Source: Bradyrhizobium sp. BTAi1 (GTDB lineage: Bacteria; Pseudomonadota; Alphaproteobacteria; Rhizobiales; Xanthobacteraceae). Taken from it: a stretch of DNA of 64,000 bases. Location: positions 3,677,501 to 3,741,500 of the forward strand of contig NC_009485.1 in NCBI RefSeq assembly GCF_000015165.1, read 5' to 3'. The notes beneath the pieces were generated by a model that worked only from the letters and a program-made list of their open reading frames with translations, was not told where the DNA came from and searched no databases. Positions 35,855 through 42,917 of the stretch are shown in pieces (the stretch's first letter is position 1; the number at the start of each line of letters is the position of its first letter). The translations under genes and the position numbers were made by a program.

Positions 35855-36759
35855 CCGACACCGCGCTGCAAGCCAAGGCGCCCACCACGGCGGGCTCCGA
35901 CGAATCCGAGGGCATGAGCTACCTGGAGTCGCTGCCGCGGCGGCTGGTCACGCTCTATTTGCCGCTGTTCATCATTCTCGTGGTGCTGCTGTTCCCGTTC
36001 TACTGGATGGGGCTGACGTCGATCAAACCCGACGAGCAGCTGATCGACATGGAGAAGTACAACCCGTTCTGGGTGGTGCATCCGACCTTCAAGCACATCT
36101 CCAAGCTGCTGTTCGAGACGCAATATCCGCGCTGGCTGTGGAACACGATGTATGTCGCGGTCGGCGCCACCACGCTGTCGATCTTCGCCTCGGTGCTCGC
36201 CGCCTATGCCATCGTTCGGCTGCGCTTCAAGGGCGCCGACACGGTGGGTGTGCTGATCTTCTTCGCGTACTTGGTGCCGCCGTCGATCCTGTTCATCCCG
36301 TTGGCCTCGGTGATCCAGGCCTATGGCCTGTTCGACTCGCCGCTGTCGCTGATCCTGGTCTATCCGACCCTGCTGATCCCGTTCTCGACCTGGCTCTTGA
36401 TGGGCTACTTCAAGACGATCCCGTTCGAGCTCGAGGAATGTGCCCTGATCGACGGCGCCAACCGCTGGCAGATCCTGGTCAAGATCGTGGTGCCGCTTGC
36501 GGTCCCCGGCCTGATCTCGGCCTTCATTTTCTCGTTCACCCTGTGCTGGAACGAGTTCATCTACGCGCTGACCTTCCTGCAATCGACCCCGAACAAGACC
36601 GTGCCGGTCGCGATCGTCAACGAGTTCGTCGACGGCGACATCTACAAATGGGGATCGCTGATGGCCGGCGCCCTGGTCGGCTCGCTGCCGCTCGTGATCC
36701 TTTACGCCTTCTTCGTCGAGCATTATGTGTCGGCCATGACCGGCGCAGTGAAGGAGTAG
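35851..36759 (+). CDS. ABC sugar importer permease (MalG/UgpE type)
   Basis: A 302-residue second permease. Six membrane segments are visible (LPLFIILVVLLFPFYWMGLT first) and the EAA loop is IPFELEECALIDGANRWQIL. The ATG at 35851 overlaps the preceding stop by four bases (ATGA), indicating coupled translation of the two membrane subunits. The C-terminus ends FVEHYVSAMTGAVKE, the normal end for this subunit type. Confidence 0.92.
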   Translation: MTDTALQAKAPTTAGSDESEGMSYLESLPRRLVTLYLPLFIILVVLLFPFYWMGLTSIKPDEQLIDMEKYNPFWVVHPTFKHISKLLFETQYPRWLWNTMYVAVGATTLSIFASVLAAYAIVRLRFKGADTVGVLIFFAYLVPPSILFIPLASVIQAYGLFDSPLSLILVYPTLLIPFSTWLLMGYFKTIPFELEECALIDGANRWQILVKIVVPLAVPGLISAFIFSFTLCWNEFIYALTFLQSTPNKTVPVAIVNEFVDGDIYKWGSLMAGALVGSLPLVILYAFFVEHYVSAMTGAVKE

Positions 36760-36820
36760 GGCGGCTTTGCCCGTGAGCCGGGTTAAGGTGTCGCCGATTG
36801 CTCACGTGGATCTCAACTCT

Positions 36821-36902
36821 CGTCATTGCGAGGAGCGAAGCGACGAAGCAATCCAGAGCCATTCCGATGCCTCTGGATTGCTTTGCTTCGCTCGCAATGA
36901 CG
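36821..36902. repeat. Palindromic repeat, CGTCATTGCGAG family, copy 3
   Basis: Ends CGTCATTGCGAGGAGCG and CGCTCGCAATGACG. It lies between the second permease gene and the denD-like gene, 62 bases after the permease stop. Confidence 0.88.
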
Positions 36903-36946
36903 GAAGTTAAGACCGCGCCCAACCGTTGCATTTGAAGGAGCATCCC

Positions 36947-37930
36947 TTGCATATTCTCGTTCTCGGCGCCGCCGGCATGGTCGGGCGCAAGCTGGTGGAG
37001 CGGCTGGTCCGCGACGGTCGTCTCGGCGAGGCCGCCATCACCCGCATGACCCTGCAGGACATTGTCGCGCCGGCGAAGCCGGACACCAGCCTCAAGGTCG
37101 AGACCATCGCCGGCGATTTCGCGGTCGCCGGCTTTGCCGAGAAGCTGGTTGCTGATCGTCCCGACGTGATCTTCCACCTCGCCGCCATCGTCTCGGGCGA
37201 GGCCGAGCTCGATTTCGACAAGGGCTACCGCATCAATCTCGACGGCACCCGGATGCTGTTCGACGCGGTCAGGTTGATCGGTGACGGCTACAAGCCGCGG
37301 CTGGTCTTCACCTCGTCGATCGCGGTGTTTGGCGCGCCGTTCCCCGACGCCATCGGCGACGAGTTCGTCAATGCGCCGCTGTTGAGCTACGGCACACAGA
37401 AGGCGATCGGCGAGCTGCTGCTGGCCGATTACAGCCGCCGCGGCTTCTTCGACGGCGTCGGCATCCGCCTGCCCACCATCTGTGTCCGCCCCGGCGCGCC
37501 CAACAAGGCGGCCTCCGGCTTCTTCTCCAACATCCTGCGCGAGCCGCTGGCCGGCAAGGAGGCGGTGCTGCCGGTGTCCGAGGACGTCCGCCATTGGCAC
37601 GCCACCCCGCGCTCGGCGGTCGGCTTCCTCCTGCATGCCGCGACCATGGACACCGCGAAGATCGGTCCGCGCCGCAACCTGACCATGCCCGGCCTGTCGG
37701 CGACCGTCGGCGAGCAGATCGCCGCGCTCCGGCGCGTCGCCGGCGACAACGTCGCCAATCGCATCAAGCGGGTTCCCGATCCCTTCATCGTCGGCATCGT
37801 CGACGGCTGGCCGCGGAATTTCGAGGCCAAGCGGGCCCGCGAGCTCGGCTTCACCACCGAGGAAAAGAGCTTCGACGACATCATCCGGATTCACATCGAG
37901 GATGAACTTGATGGTAAGTTCGTTGCTTGA
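36947..37930 (+). CDS. denD: NAD-dependent D-erythronate dehydrogenase-like (DenD) epimerase-family protein
   Basis: A 327-residue extended-SDR protein. HILVLGAAGMVGRKLVERLV is the Rossmann motif, IFHLAAIVSGEAELDFDKGY, LVFTSSIAVFGAP and YGTQKAIGELLLADYSRRGF hold the catalytic Ser and Tyr-x-x-x-Lys. The last two segments and RLPTICVRPGAPNKAASGFF are characteristic of DenD, which oxidises D-erythronate to the 2-keto acid; the related uronate dehydrogenases are an alternative. I choose the TTG at 36947 because AAGGAG lies six bases before it and the product then starts at the Rossmann strand. It follows the importer permeases, so it may act on the imported compound. Confidence 0.82.
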   Translation: MHILVLGAAGMVGRKLVERLVRDGRLGEAAITRMTLQDIVAPAKPDTSLKVETIAGDFAVAGFAEKLVADRPDVIFHLAAIVSGEAELDFDKGYRINLDGTRMLFDAVRLIGDGYKPRLVFTSSIAVFGAPFPDAIGDEFVNAPLLSYGTQKAIGELLLADYSRRGFFDGVGIRLPTICVRPGAPNKAASGFFSNILREPLAGKEAVLPVSEDVRHWHATPRSAVGFLLHAATMDTAKIGPRRNLTMPGLSATVGEQIAALRRVAGDNVANRIKRVPDPFIVGIVDGWPRNFEAKRARELGFTTEEKSFDDIIRIHIEDELDGKFVA

Positions 37931-38003
37931 GAACGCCACTTGAGCCCTGGACCTGGATGGCGCGCGTCGCCATCTGGGCGGAAACATATTCGGGAGAGAG
38001 ATC

Positions 38004-39173
38004 ATGACCGCCAGCATCGTCGGATGGGCGCATACGCCGTTTGGAAAGTTCGACGCCGAGACCGTCGAGAGCCTCGTCGTCAAGGTCGCCAATGAGGCGA
38101 TCGCCGACGCCGGCATTTCGGCCGGGGACGTCGACGAGATCGTGCTCGGCCATTTCAATGCCGGCTTCTCAGCCCAGGACTTCACCGCCTCGCTGGTGCT
38201 GCAGGCCGATCCGGCGCTGCGCTTCAAGCCGGCGACCCGGGTGGAGAACGCTTGCGCGACCGGCTCGGCCGCCGTGCACCAGGGCATTCGCGCCATCGCC
38301 GCCGGGGCCGCCAAGATCGTCCTCGTCGTCGGCGTCGAGCAGATGACGCGCACGCCGGGACCGGAGATCGGCAAGAACCTGCTCAAGGCGTCCTACCTGC
38401 CGGAGGACGGCGACACGGTTGGCGGCTTCGCCGGCGTGTTCGGCAAGATCGCGCAAGGCTATTTCCAGAAATACGGCGACCAGTCGGACGCGCTGGCGCT
38501 GATCGCCGCCAAGAACCACAAGAACGGCGTCGCCAATCCCTATGCGCAGATGCGCAAGGATTTCGGCTTCGAGTTCTGCCGCTCCGAGAGCGAGAAGAAC
38601 CCGTATGTCGCCGGCCCCCTGAAGCGCACCGATTGCTCGCTGGTGTCGGACGGCGCCGCCGCTTTGGTGCTGACCGACAGCGAGACCGCCAAGTCGTTCG
38701 CCAAGGCGGTCAATGTCCGTGCCACGGCCCATGCGCAGGACTTCCTGCCGATGTCCAAGCGCGACATCCTCGCCTTCGAGGGCTGCACGGTGGCCTGGCA
38801 GCGCGCGCTGGAGAAGGCCGGTGTCACGCTGTCCGATCTCTCTTTCGTCGAGACCCATGACTGCTTCACGGTCGCCGAGCTGATCGAGTACGAAGCAATG
38901 GGTCTGACGCCCAGGGGACAGGGCGCTCGCGCGATCAAAGAGGGCTGGACGCTCAAGGACGGCAAGCTGCCGGTCAATCCGTCCGGCGGCCTGAAGGCCA
39001 AGGGCCACCCGATCGGCGCCACCGGCGTCTCCATGCATGTGATGACCGCCATGCAGCTCACTGGCACGGCGCCGGAAGGCATGCAGCTCCCCAACGCCAA
39101 GCTCGGCGGCATCTTCAACATGGGCGGCGCCGCAGTGGCGAACTACGTGTCGATTCTGGAGCCGGCGAAGTAG
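38004..39173 (+). CDS. Thiolase-family acetyl-CoA acetyltransferase
   Basis: A 389-residue thiolase of the SCP-x-like branch. The nucleophile Cys is in VENACATGSAAVHQGIRA, and the C-terminal catalytic His segment is GGLKAKGHPIGATGVSMH. The usual second Cys region (CxGGG) is NMGGAAVANY here, as is common in this branch. It should cleave or form 3-ketoacyl-CoA. It lies 73 bases after denD on the same strand, though the metabolic link with sugar uptake is unclear. Start ATG 38004 with GGGAGAGA upstream. Confidence 0.88.
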   Translation: MTASIVGWAHTPFGKFDAETVESLVVKVANEAIADAGISAGDVDEIVLGHFNAGFSAQDFTASLVLQADPALRFKPATRVENACATGSAAVHQGIRAIAAGAAKIVLVVGVEQMTRTPGPEIGKNLLKASYLPEDGDTVGGFAGVFGKIAQGYFQKYGDQSDALALIAAKNHKNGVANPYAQMRKDFGFEFCRSESEKNPYVAGPLKRTDCSLVSDGAAALVLTDSETAKSFAKAVNVRATAHAQDFLPMSKRDILAFEGCTVAWQRALEKAGVTLSDLSFVETHDCFTVAELIEYEAMGLTPRGQGARAIKEGWTLKDGKLPVNPSGGLKAKGHPIGATGVSMHVMTAMQLTGTAPEGMQLPNAKLGGIFNMGGAAVANYVSILEPAK

Positions 39174-39201
39174 GAAGCGCTTCAAGTGAAACTCCATCCT
39201 C

Positions 39202-39283
39202 CGTCATTGCGAGCGAAGCGACGCAATCCAGGGCCGAGTGCTCGACTCTGGATTGCTTCGTCGCTTCGCTCCTCGCAATGACG
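39202..39283. repeat. Palindromic repeat, CGTCATTGCGAG family, copy 4
   Basis: Ends CGTCATTGCGAGCG and CTCGCAATGACG. The final ATG of this copy (39278-39280) is the only good start of the following acetyltransferase frame. Confidence 0.88.
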
Positions 39284-39808
39284 GTGATCGGCGTCTTACC
39301 GAGCCCGCCATCACGCAGCCCGGATGAGGCCGATGTCCGCGCGCTTCTGAACGAGGCCTATCCGGAAGGCGCGCCCGACGAGCTTGGTCTTTACTACGGC
39401 AAGCACGGTCCTCCCGACGCGACGGTGCTGCTGCGCCTCGCACAGCGGATTGTCGGCCATCTCTCGATCTACGAGAGTCGCATCAAGGTCGGTTCCGACG
39501 AGGTGATGGCTGGTCTGGTGGGGGAGGTGGCGGTCGCCGTCGATCAGCGCGGATGGGGTCACGTCCGCGCGCTGATGGGCAGGGCGCATCAGCACCTGCG
39601 CGAGCGATCGATCCCCTTCTCGATCCTGTTCGCGTTCGAGCCTCCTGTCTACATGTCCAGCGGCTATCGCTCGATGACGAACGAGATGCTGTTTCTCGAC
39701 AAGGACCGCACTTGGAAAACCCTGGTCTACCGCGGCGGCATGGTCGCCGAACTGCTCGGACGACCCTGGCCGGATGGGCCCGTCGATCTCTGCGGCGAGA
39801 CGGTGTAG
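39278..39808 (+). CDS. GNAT-like N-acetyltransferase, start inside a repeat element
   Basis: A 176-residue protein with GNAT-like features: ADVRALLNEAYPEGAPDELG at the start, VGHLSIYESRIKVGSDEVMA, GLVGEVAVAVDQRGWGHVRA (the acetyl-CoA binding region; a classic R/Q-x-x-G-x-G/A is reduced to QRGWGHV) and FEPPVYMSSGYRS. The substrate is unknown. The ATG at 39278 belongs to the end of the palindromic repeat and has no ribosome site. The first ~14 residues look unlike the rest, so the native start may have been lost when the repeat inserted, or translation starts elsewhere. Confidence 0.65.
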   Translation: MTVIGVLPSPPSRSPDEADVRALLNEAYPEGAPDELGLYYGKHGPPDATVLLRLAQRIVGHLSIYESRIKVGSDEVMAGLVGEVAVAVDQRGWGHVRALMGRAHQHLRERSIPFSILFAFEPPVYMSSGYRSMTNEMLFLDKDRTWKTLVYRGGMVAELLGRPWPDGPVDLCGETV

Positions 39809-39843
39809 CGAGAGGCGCGGATGTCGCCACGGCTTTCGGCCGC

Positions 39844-39922
39844 AGCCCGGATGAGCGCAGCGACATCCGGGTTCATCGCAGCATGTCGTGTGACCCCGGA
39901 TATCGCTGCGCTCATCCGGGCT
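39844..39922. repeat. Palindromic repeat, AGCCCGGATGAGCGCAGCG family, copy 1
   Basis: AGCCCGGATGAGCGCAGCG at one end and CGCTGCGCTCATCCGGGCT at the other are inverted copies. The element is about 79 bases. Two relatives are at 42105 and 44674. It directly abuts a copy of the other repeat family at 39933. Confidence 0.85.
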
Positions 39923-39932
39923 GCGAAACTCT

Positions 39933-40014
39933 CGTCATTGCGAGCGAAGCGACGCAATCCAGAGCCGAGTGCTCGACTCTGGATTGCTTCGTCGCTTCGC
40001 TCCTCGCAATGACG
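39933..40014. repeat. Palindromic repeat, CGTCATTGCGAG family, copy 5
   Basis: Ends CGTCATTGCGAGCG and CTCGCAATGACG, with inner arms as in copy 4, to which it is nearly identical. It lies between the acetyltransferase and the convergent Lon-N/Clp-N gene. Confidence 0.88.
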
Positions 40015-40039
40015 ATCGTGGGCGGGGAGCGACGCCGGC

Positions 40040-41269
40040 TCACGCCTCCTCCTTGCCAACGCCGTCGGCCACCGCCTTGGCGGCGCGCACCAGGGTCACG
40101 CCGTGCTCGGCGAGCAGGCGCGCGGCGGGGCTACGCGTCTCCGGAAACAGCGCGAGCAGCGTATTCGCCCCGGTGATCATGGGATAGCCGACCTCCTGGG
40201 CGGCCAGCGCGGCACGGTCGCTGACGCGCAGGAACGCCGGCGACGGCTGCGCGATCTCGCCATCCTCGGCCGCGAGGTGGGCGAGATCAGTGTCGACATA
40301 GGCGAGGGTCTTCGTCCGCAGCTGCTTCAGGCTGGCACGGCAGCTCTTCATCACCGCAGCGGCGCTGTCGTCATCGACCAGCGCGAGCAGCAGATGCTCG
40401 AGGGTGGCATGGCGATGCCGGCGGTCGCGCGCGCTTGCGATCGCACGCTGTCGTGTCGCCTGCAGCGCGGATGACAGCGGCCGCGCCGTGACGTCCAGCA
40501 GTGCCTCGACCAGCTCCAGGCGCTTGATCGGATCGAGCACCGCCAGCAGCTCGTATTTGTGAGCGAGCGGCAGCAGCACCTGCGCGGCGATCGTGTCGGC
40601 CACGGTGCCCGGCTGTCGTCCCTGACCGAACGGCGGCCAGCTCTCGGGCATGCGGCTGTTGCGGATCGCGGCGTAGCGCTCGAAGCGCGTCACGGCGCGC
40701 AGGATCAGATCCGGCGCATCGGCAGCCCCGTCCTCGGCGATGTCGGACACCTCCGCCTCATAGGCGCTGCCGTCGTTGCTGAACGCTCTGATGAGGACGC
40801 GCCGGCCGATGCGCACCTGAACCTTCAGCGTGCCATCCGGCAGCGGCGAGAGTTCCATTAGGTCGGCGCGCAGCCCGATCTCGTGCAGGTCAGCGAAGCC
40901 GGGCTCGTCGACGGCGCGCTGCTTCTGCAGTGCAATCACGAGGTCGGTCTGTCGGGCAAAGGCGTCGTTCAGCGCATTGATCGTCTTGGCGCGCCCGACA
41001 AACAGCGGGTAGGTGGCGCCAGGGAACGGAACGAGGTCGCGCAACGGAATGGCGGGACGCCGGACCGTTGTGGTCTGAATGACAGGTGCTCGCTGCGGCT
41101 TGGTGCCATCGCCGCTCTTGATCAGCGCCGACAGCGTATTCCAGTCGGCCACGCCGAACATCCGCGAGACCAGCTCCAGGCTCTGACTGTGGCTGATGGT
41201 GATGGACTTCGTAGTCAGGGAGTCGCGCAGGGTCTGCGCCATAAGCTTGGCATCGCGAAAATCGCGCAT
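40040..41269 (-). CDS. Lon N-terminal plus Clp N-terminal domain fusion without ATPase or protease
   Basis: A 409-residue protein with three parts. Residues 1-55 (MRDFRDAKLMAQTLRDSL, ending DWNTLSALIKS) resemble the small N-terminal domain of glyoxalase-superfamily-like proteins. Residues ~70-265 are a Lon substrate-binding domain: RPAIPLRDLVPFPGATYPLF, ALQKQRAVDEPGFADLHEIG, LMELSPLPDGTLKVQVRIGR. Residues ~280-405 are a double Clp-N motif: RHRHATLEHLLLALVDDDSA and GYPMITGANTLLALFPETRS. No Walker motifs or Ser-Lys dyad exist. It may be an adaptor that binds proteins for a protease encoded elsewhere. The start ATG at 41269 gives a normal domain beginning. Confidence 0.85.
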   Translation of the reverse strand: MRDFRDAKLMAQTLRDSLTTKSITISHSQSLELVSRMFGVADWNTLSALIKSGDGTKPQRAPVIQTTTVRRPAIPLRDLVPFPGATYPLFVGRAKTINALNDAFARQTDLVIALQKQRAVDEPGFADLHEIGLRADLMELSPLPDGTLKVQVRIGRRVLIRAFSNDGSAYEAEVSDIAEDGAADAPDLILRAVTRFERYAAIRNSRMPESWPPFGQGRQPGTVADTIAAQVLLPLAHKYELLAVLDPIKRLELVEALLDVTARPLSSALQATRQRAIASARDRRHRHATLEHLLLALVDDDSAAAVMKSCRASLKQLRTKTLAYVDTDLAHLAAEDGEIAQPSPAFLRVSDRAALAAQEVGYPMITGANTLLALFPETRSPAARLLAEHGVTLVRAAKAVADGVGKEEA

Positions 41270-41405
41270 CGCTTGATCCTCTGCAGGAGCGAACCAGGCA
41301 TGTCAGGTGGCTGCGTTGCTGACCCGGTCGCTCGGGCAAAGGGGGAGGCCGTAAGGGCTCGATACGTTCACCATTCCCAGGAGAGGGCGCAACCGGCAGG
41401 TCGTA

Positions 41406-41425
41406 TCAACCTACCGACAGGTTGA
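41406..41425. promoter_or_regulatory. Orphan operator-like palindrome
   Basis: TCAACCT-ACCGAC-AGGTTGA is a perfect seven-base inverted repeat with a six-base spacer in the gap between the Lon-N/Clp-N gene and a divergent acetyltransferase gene. ACCTACCG-type palindromes are frequent operators of TetR-family repressors, yet no regulator gene is beside it. Confidence 0.45.
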
Positions 41426-41537
41426 CGCAGGCCGCGACGTCTGTCAATCGCCGCAGCAGGTGGAGGAGGCCGCGACGGGCCGCGACTGTCGTGCCGCCGC
41501 CAAGGCATCCGTCTGCCCGCGGAAGGAGTGACACGCC

Positions 41538-42092
41538 ATGATCCTCGCAACCGACCGGCTGGCCCTGCGCGAATGGCGCGATGACGACCGTGCGCCGTTT
41601 GCTGCGATGTCGGCCGATCCGGAGGTGATGAAGTTCCTCCGCGCGCTGCCAACGCGCGAGGCGTGTGACCAATGGATCGACTTCCAGATCGCGCATCAGG
41701 CCGAGCACGGCTTCTGCTTCTGGGTCGTCGAGTCCCGGGCCACCGGTGCATTCCTCGGCGCGACAGGATTATTCAGGGTGTTCTTCGACGCACCGTTCAC
41801 GCCGGCGGTCGAGATCGGCTGGCGGCTCGCGCGCGCCACCTGGGGGCAGGGCATCGCCACGGAGGCGGCGCGCGCCGCGCTGGACTTCGGCTTCGACAAA
41901 CTGAATCTCGACGAGATCGTCGCCTATGCCGCGCCGGCCAACGCGGCCTCGCAGAAGGTCATGCGCAAGCTCGGCATGATCAGGGACGAAGCCTCGGATT
42001 TCGATCATCCGCGCGTCGAGGAGGGCAGCCCGCTGCGGCGGCAGGTCATGTACCGGCTCGCGCGACAGGCGTGGGTCGATGCTTCGCGCTGA
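41538..42092 (+). CDS. GNAT N-acetyltransferase (RimJ/RimL type)
   Basis: A 184-residue acetyltransferase. The opening MILATDRLALREWRDDDRAP is typical of the RimJ/RimL branch; the acetyl-CoA loop is WRLARATWGQGIATEAARAA and the end of the fold is YAAPANAASQKVMRKLGMIR. Members acetylate protein N-termini or small amines. The ATG at 41538 follows GGAAGGAG. A palindromic repeat follows the stop by 12 bases. Confidence 0.88.
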   Translation: MILATDRLALREWRDDDRAPFAAMSADPEVMKFLRALPTREACDQWIDFQIAHQAEHGFCFWVVESRATGAFLGATGLFRVFFDAPFTPAVEIGWRLARATWGQGIATEAARAALDFGFDKLNLDEIVAYAAPANAASQKVMRKLGMIRDEASDFDHPRVEEGSPLRRQVMYRLARQAWVDASR

Positions 42093-42104
42093 AAGTGAGT
42101 GCGT

Positions 42105-42183
42105 AGCCCGAATGAGCACAGCGACATCCGGGACCATCGCCGCTGTTTGTGTGATCCCGGATATCGCTGCGCTCATCCGGGCT
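42105..42183. repeat. Palindromic repeat, AGCCCGGATGAGCGCAGCG family, copy 2
   Basis: Slightly diverged at the left end (AGCCCGAATGAGCACAGCG), right end CGCTGCGCTCATCCGGGCT. It lies in the gap between convergent genes and may end both transcripts. Confidence 0.82.
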
Positions 42184-42189
42184 CCACGT

Positions 42190-42753
42190 TCAGCTCCGCC
42201 ACACCTTCTCTTCGCTGAAGCCGAGTTCGGCGAAATCCTTCGTCCGCAGCGCCGCATCGTCCGCCGGAAAGAACTCGTCCAGTTGTGGCGGCTTGGTTGA
42301 TGTGGCTGACAGCATCGCATGGGCCTGGCCGCGGTGATGGATATCGTGCTGGAACAGATGCAGCAGCAGCCGGTCGCAGCGTTCGTTTTGCACCCGGCTC
42401 TCGCGGTTGATGCGGACGGTCTCGTCGAGCCGTGCCGGCGTCAGCGCCTCGCAGAACGCGATCAGCCGGCGGTCCATCGCGCTCTGCGCCTTCACGAGGT
42501 CGGAGAGGCGCGGGAACGGCACCTCGTTCTGCCACGCCATCGGGCCGAGCCAGCCGCCTTCCAGCGCGTCGATATAGAACAGGTCGATGATGTAGATGTG
42601 GTTCAGCGTCTTCTGCAGGCTGGGAAAGAAGCCGGTGCGCGCAGCCGCGAAGTCGTCGGCGCTGAGCTCGCCGCAGGCGGTCAGCAGGCGATGGTTGGCC
42701 CAGGCATTGTTGTAGGCGAAGGCACGAAAGGTCTGGACGAGATCGGCGGGCAT
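42190..42753 (-). CDS. DinB-family protein
   Basis: A 187-residue four-helix-bundle protein. The three metal-binding His are likely in LNHIYIIDLFY and HLFQHDIHHRGQAHAM. YNNAWANHRLLTACGELSAD is the usual opening. DinB-fold proteins include thiol-dependent S-transferases, but most members are not characterised. The end FSEEKVWRS is normal. It is divergent from the YbaL-type antiporter. Confidence 0.88.
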   Translation of the reverse strand: MPADLVQTFRAFAYNNAWANHRLLTACGELSADDFAAARTGFFPSLQKTLNHIYIIDLFYIDALEGGWLGPMAWQNEVPFPRLSDLVKAQSAMDRRLIAFCEALTPARLDETVRINRESRVQNERCDRLLLHLFQHDIHHRGQAHAMLSATSTKPPQLDEFFPADDAALRTKDFAELGFSEEKVWRS

Positions 42754-42917
42754 TGTGTCTGATCACCCCGTGATGGCTCGTCGCCGATCATACGGAACGG
42801 ATCGCGTCATTCACCACAGATTTCGGCTGTCCCTCGCGCATCGTCCCCATCCGCGTGGCGGAACTCTGCCACAATTGGTCGCGGTGCATCTGATGGCCGC
42901 CTGTGCAACAAGTCGAG

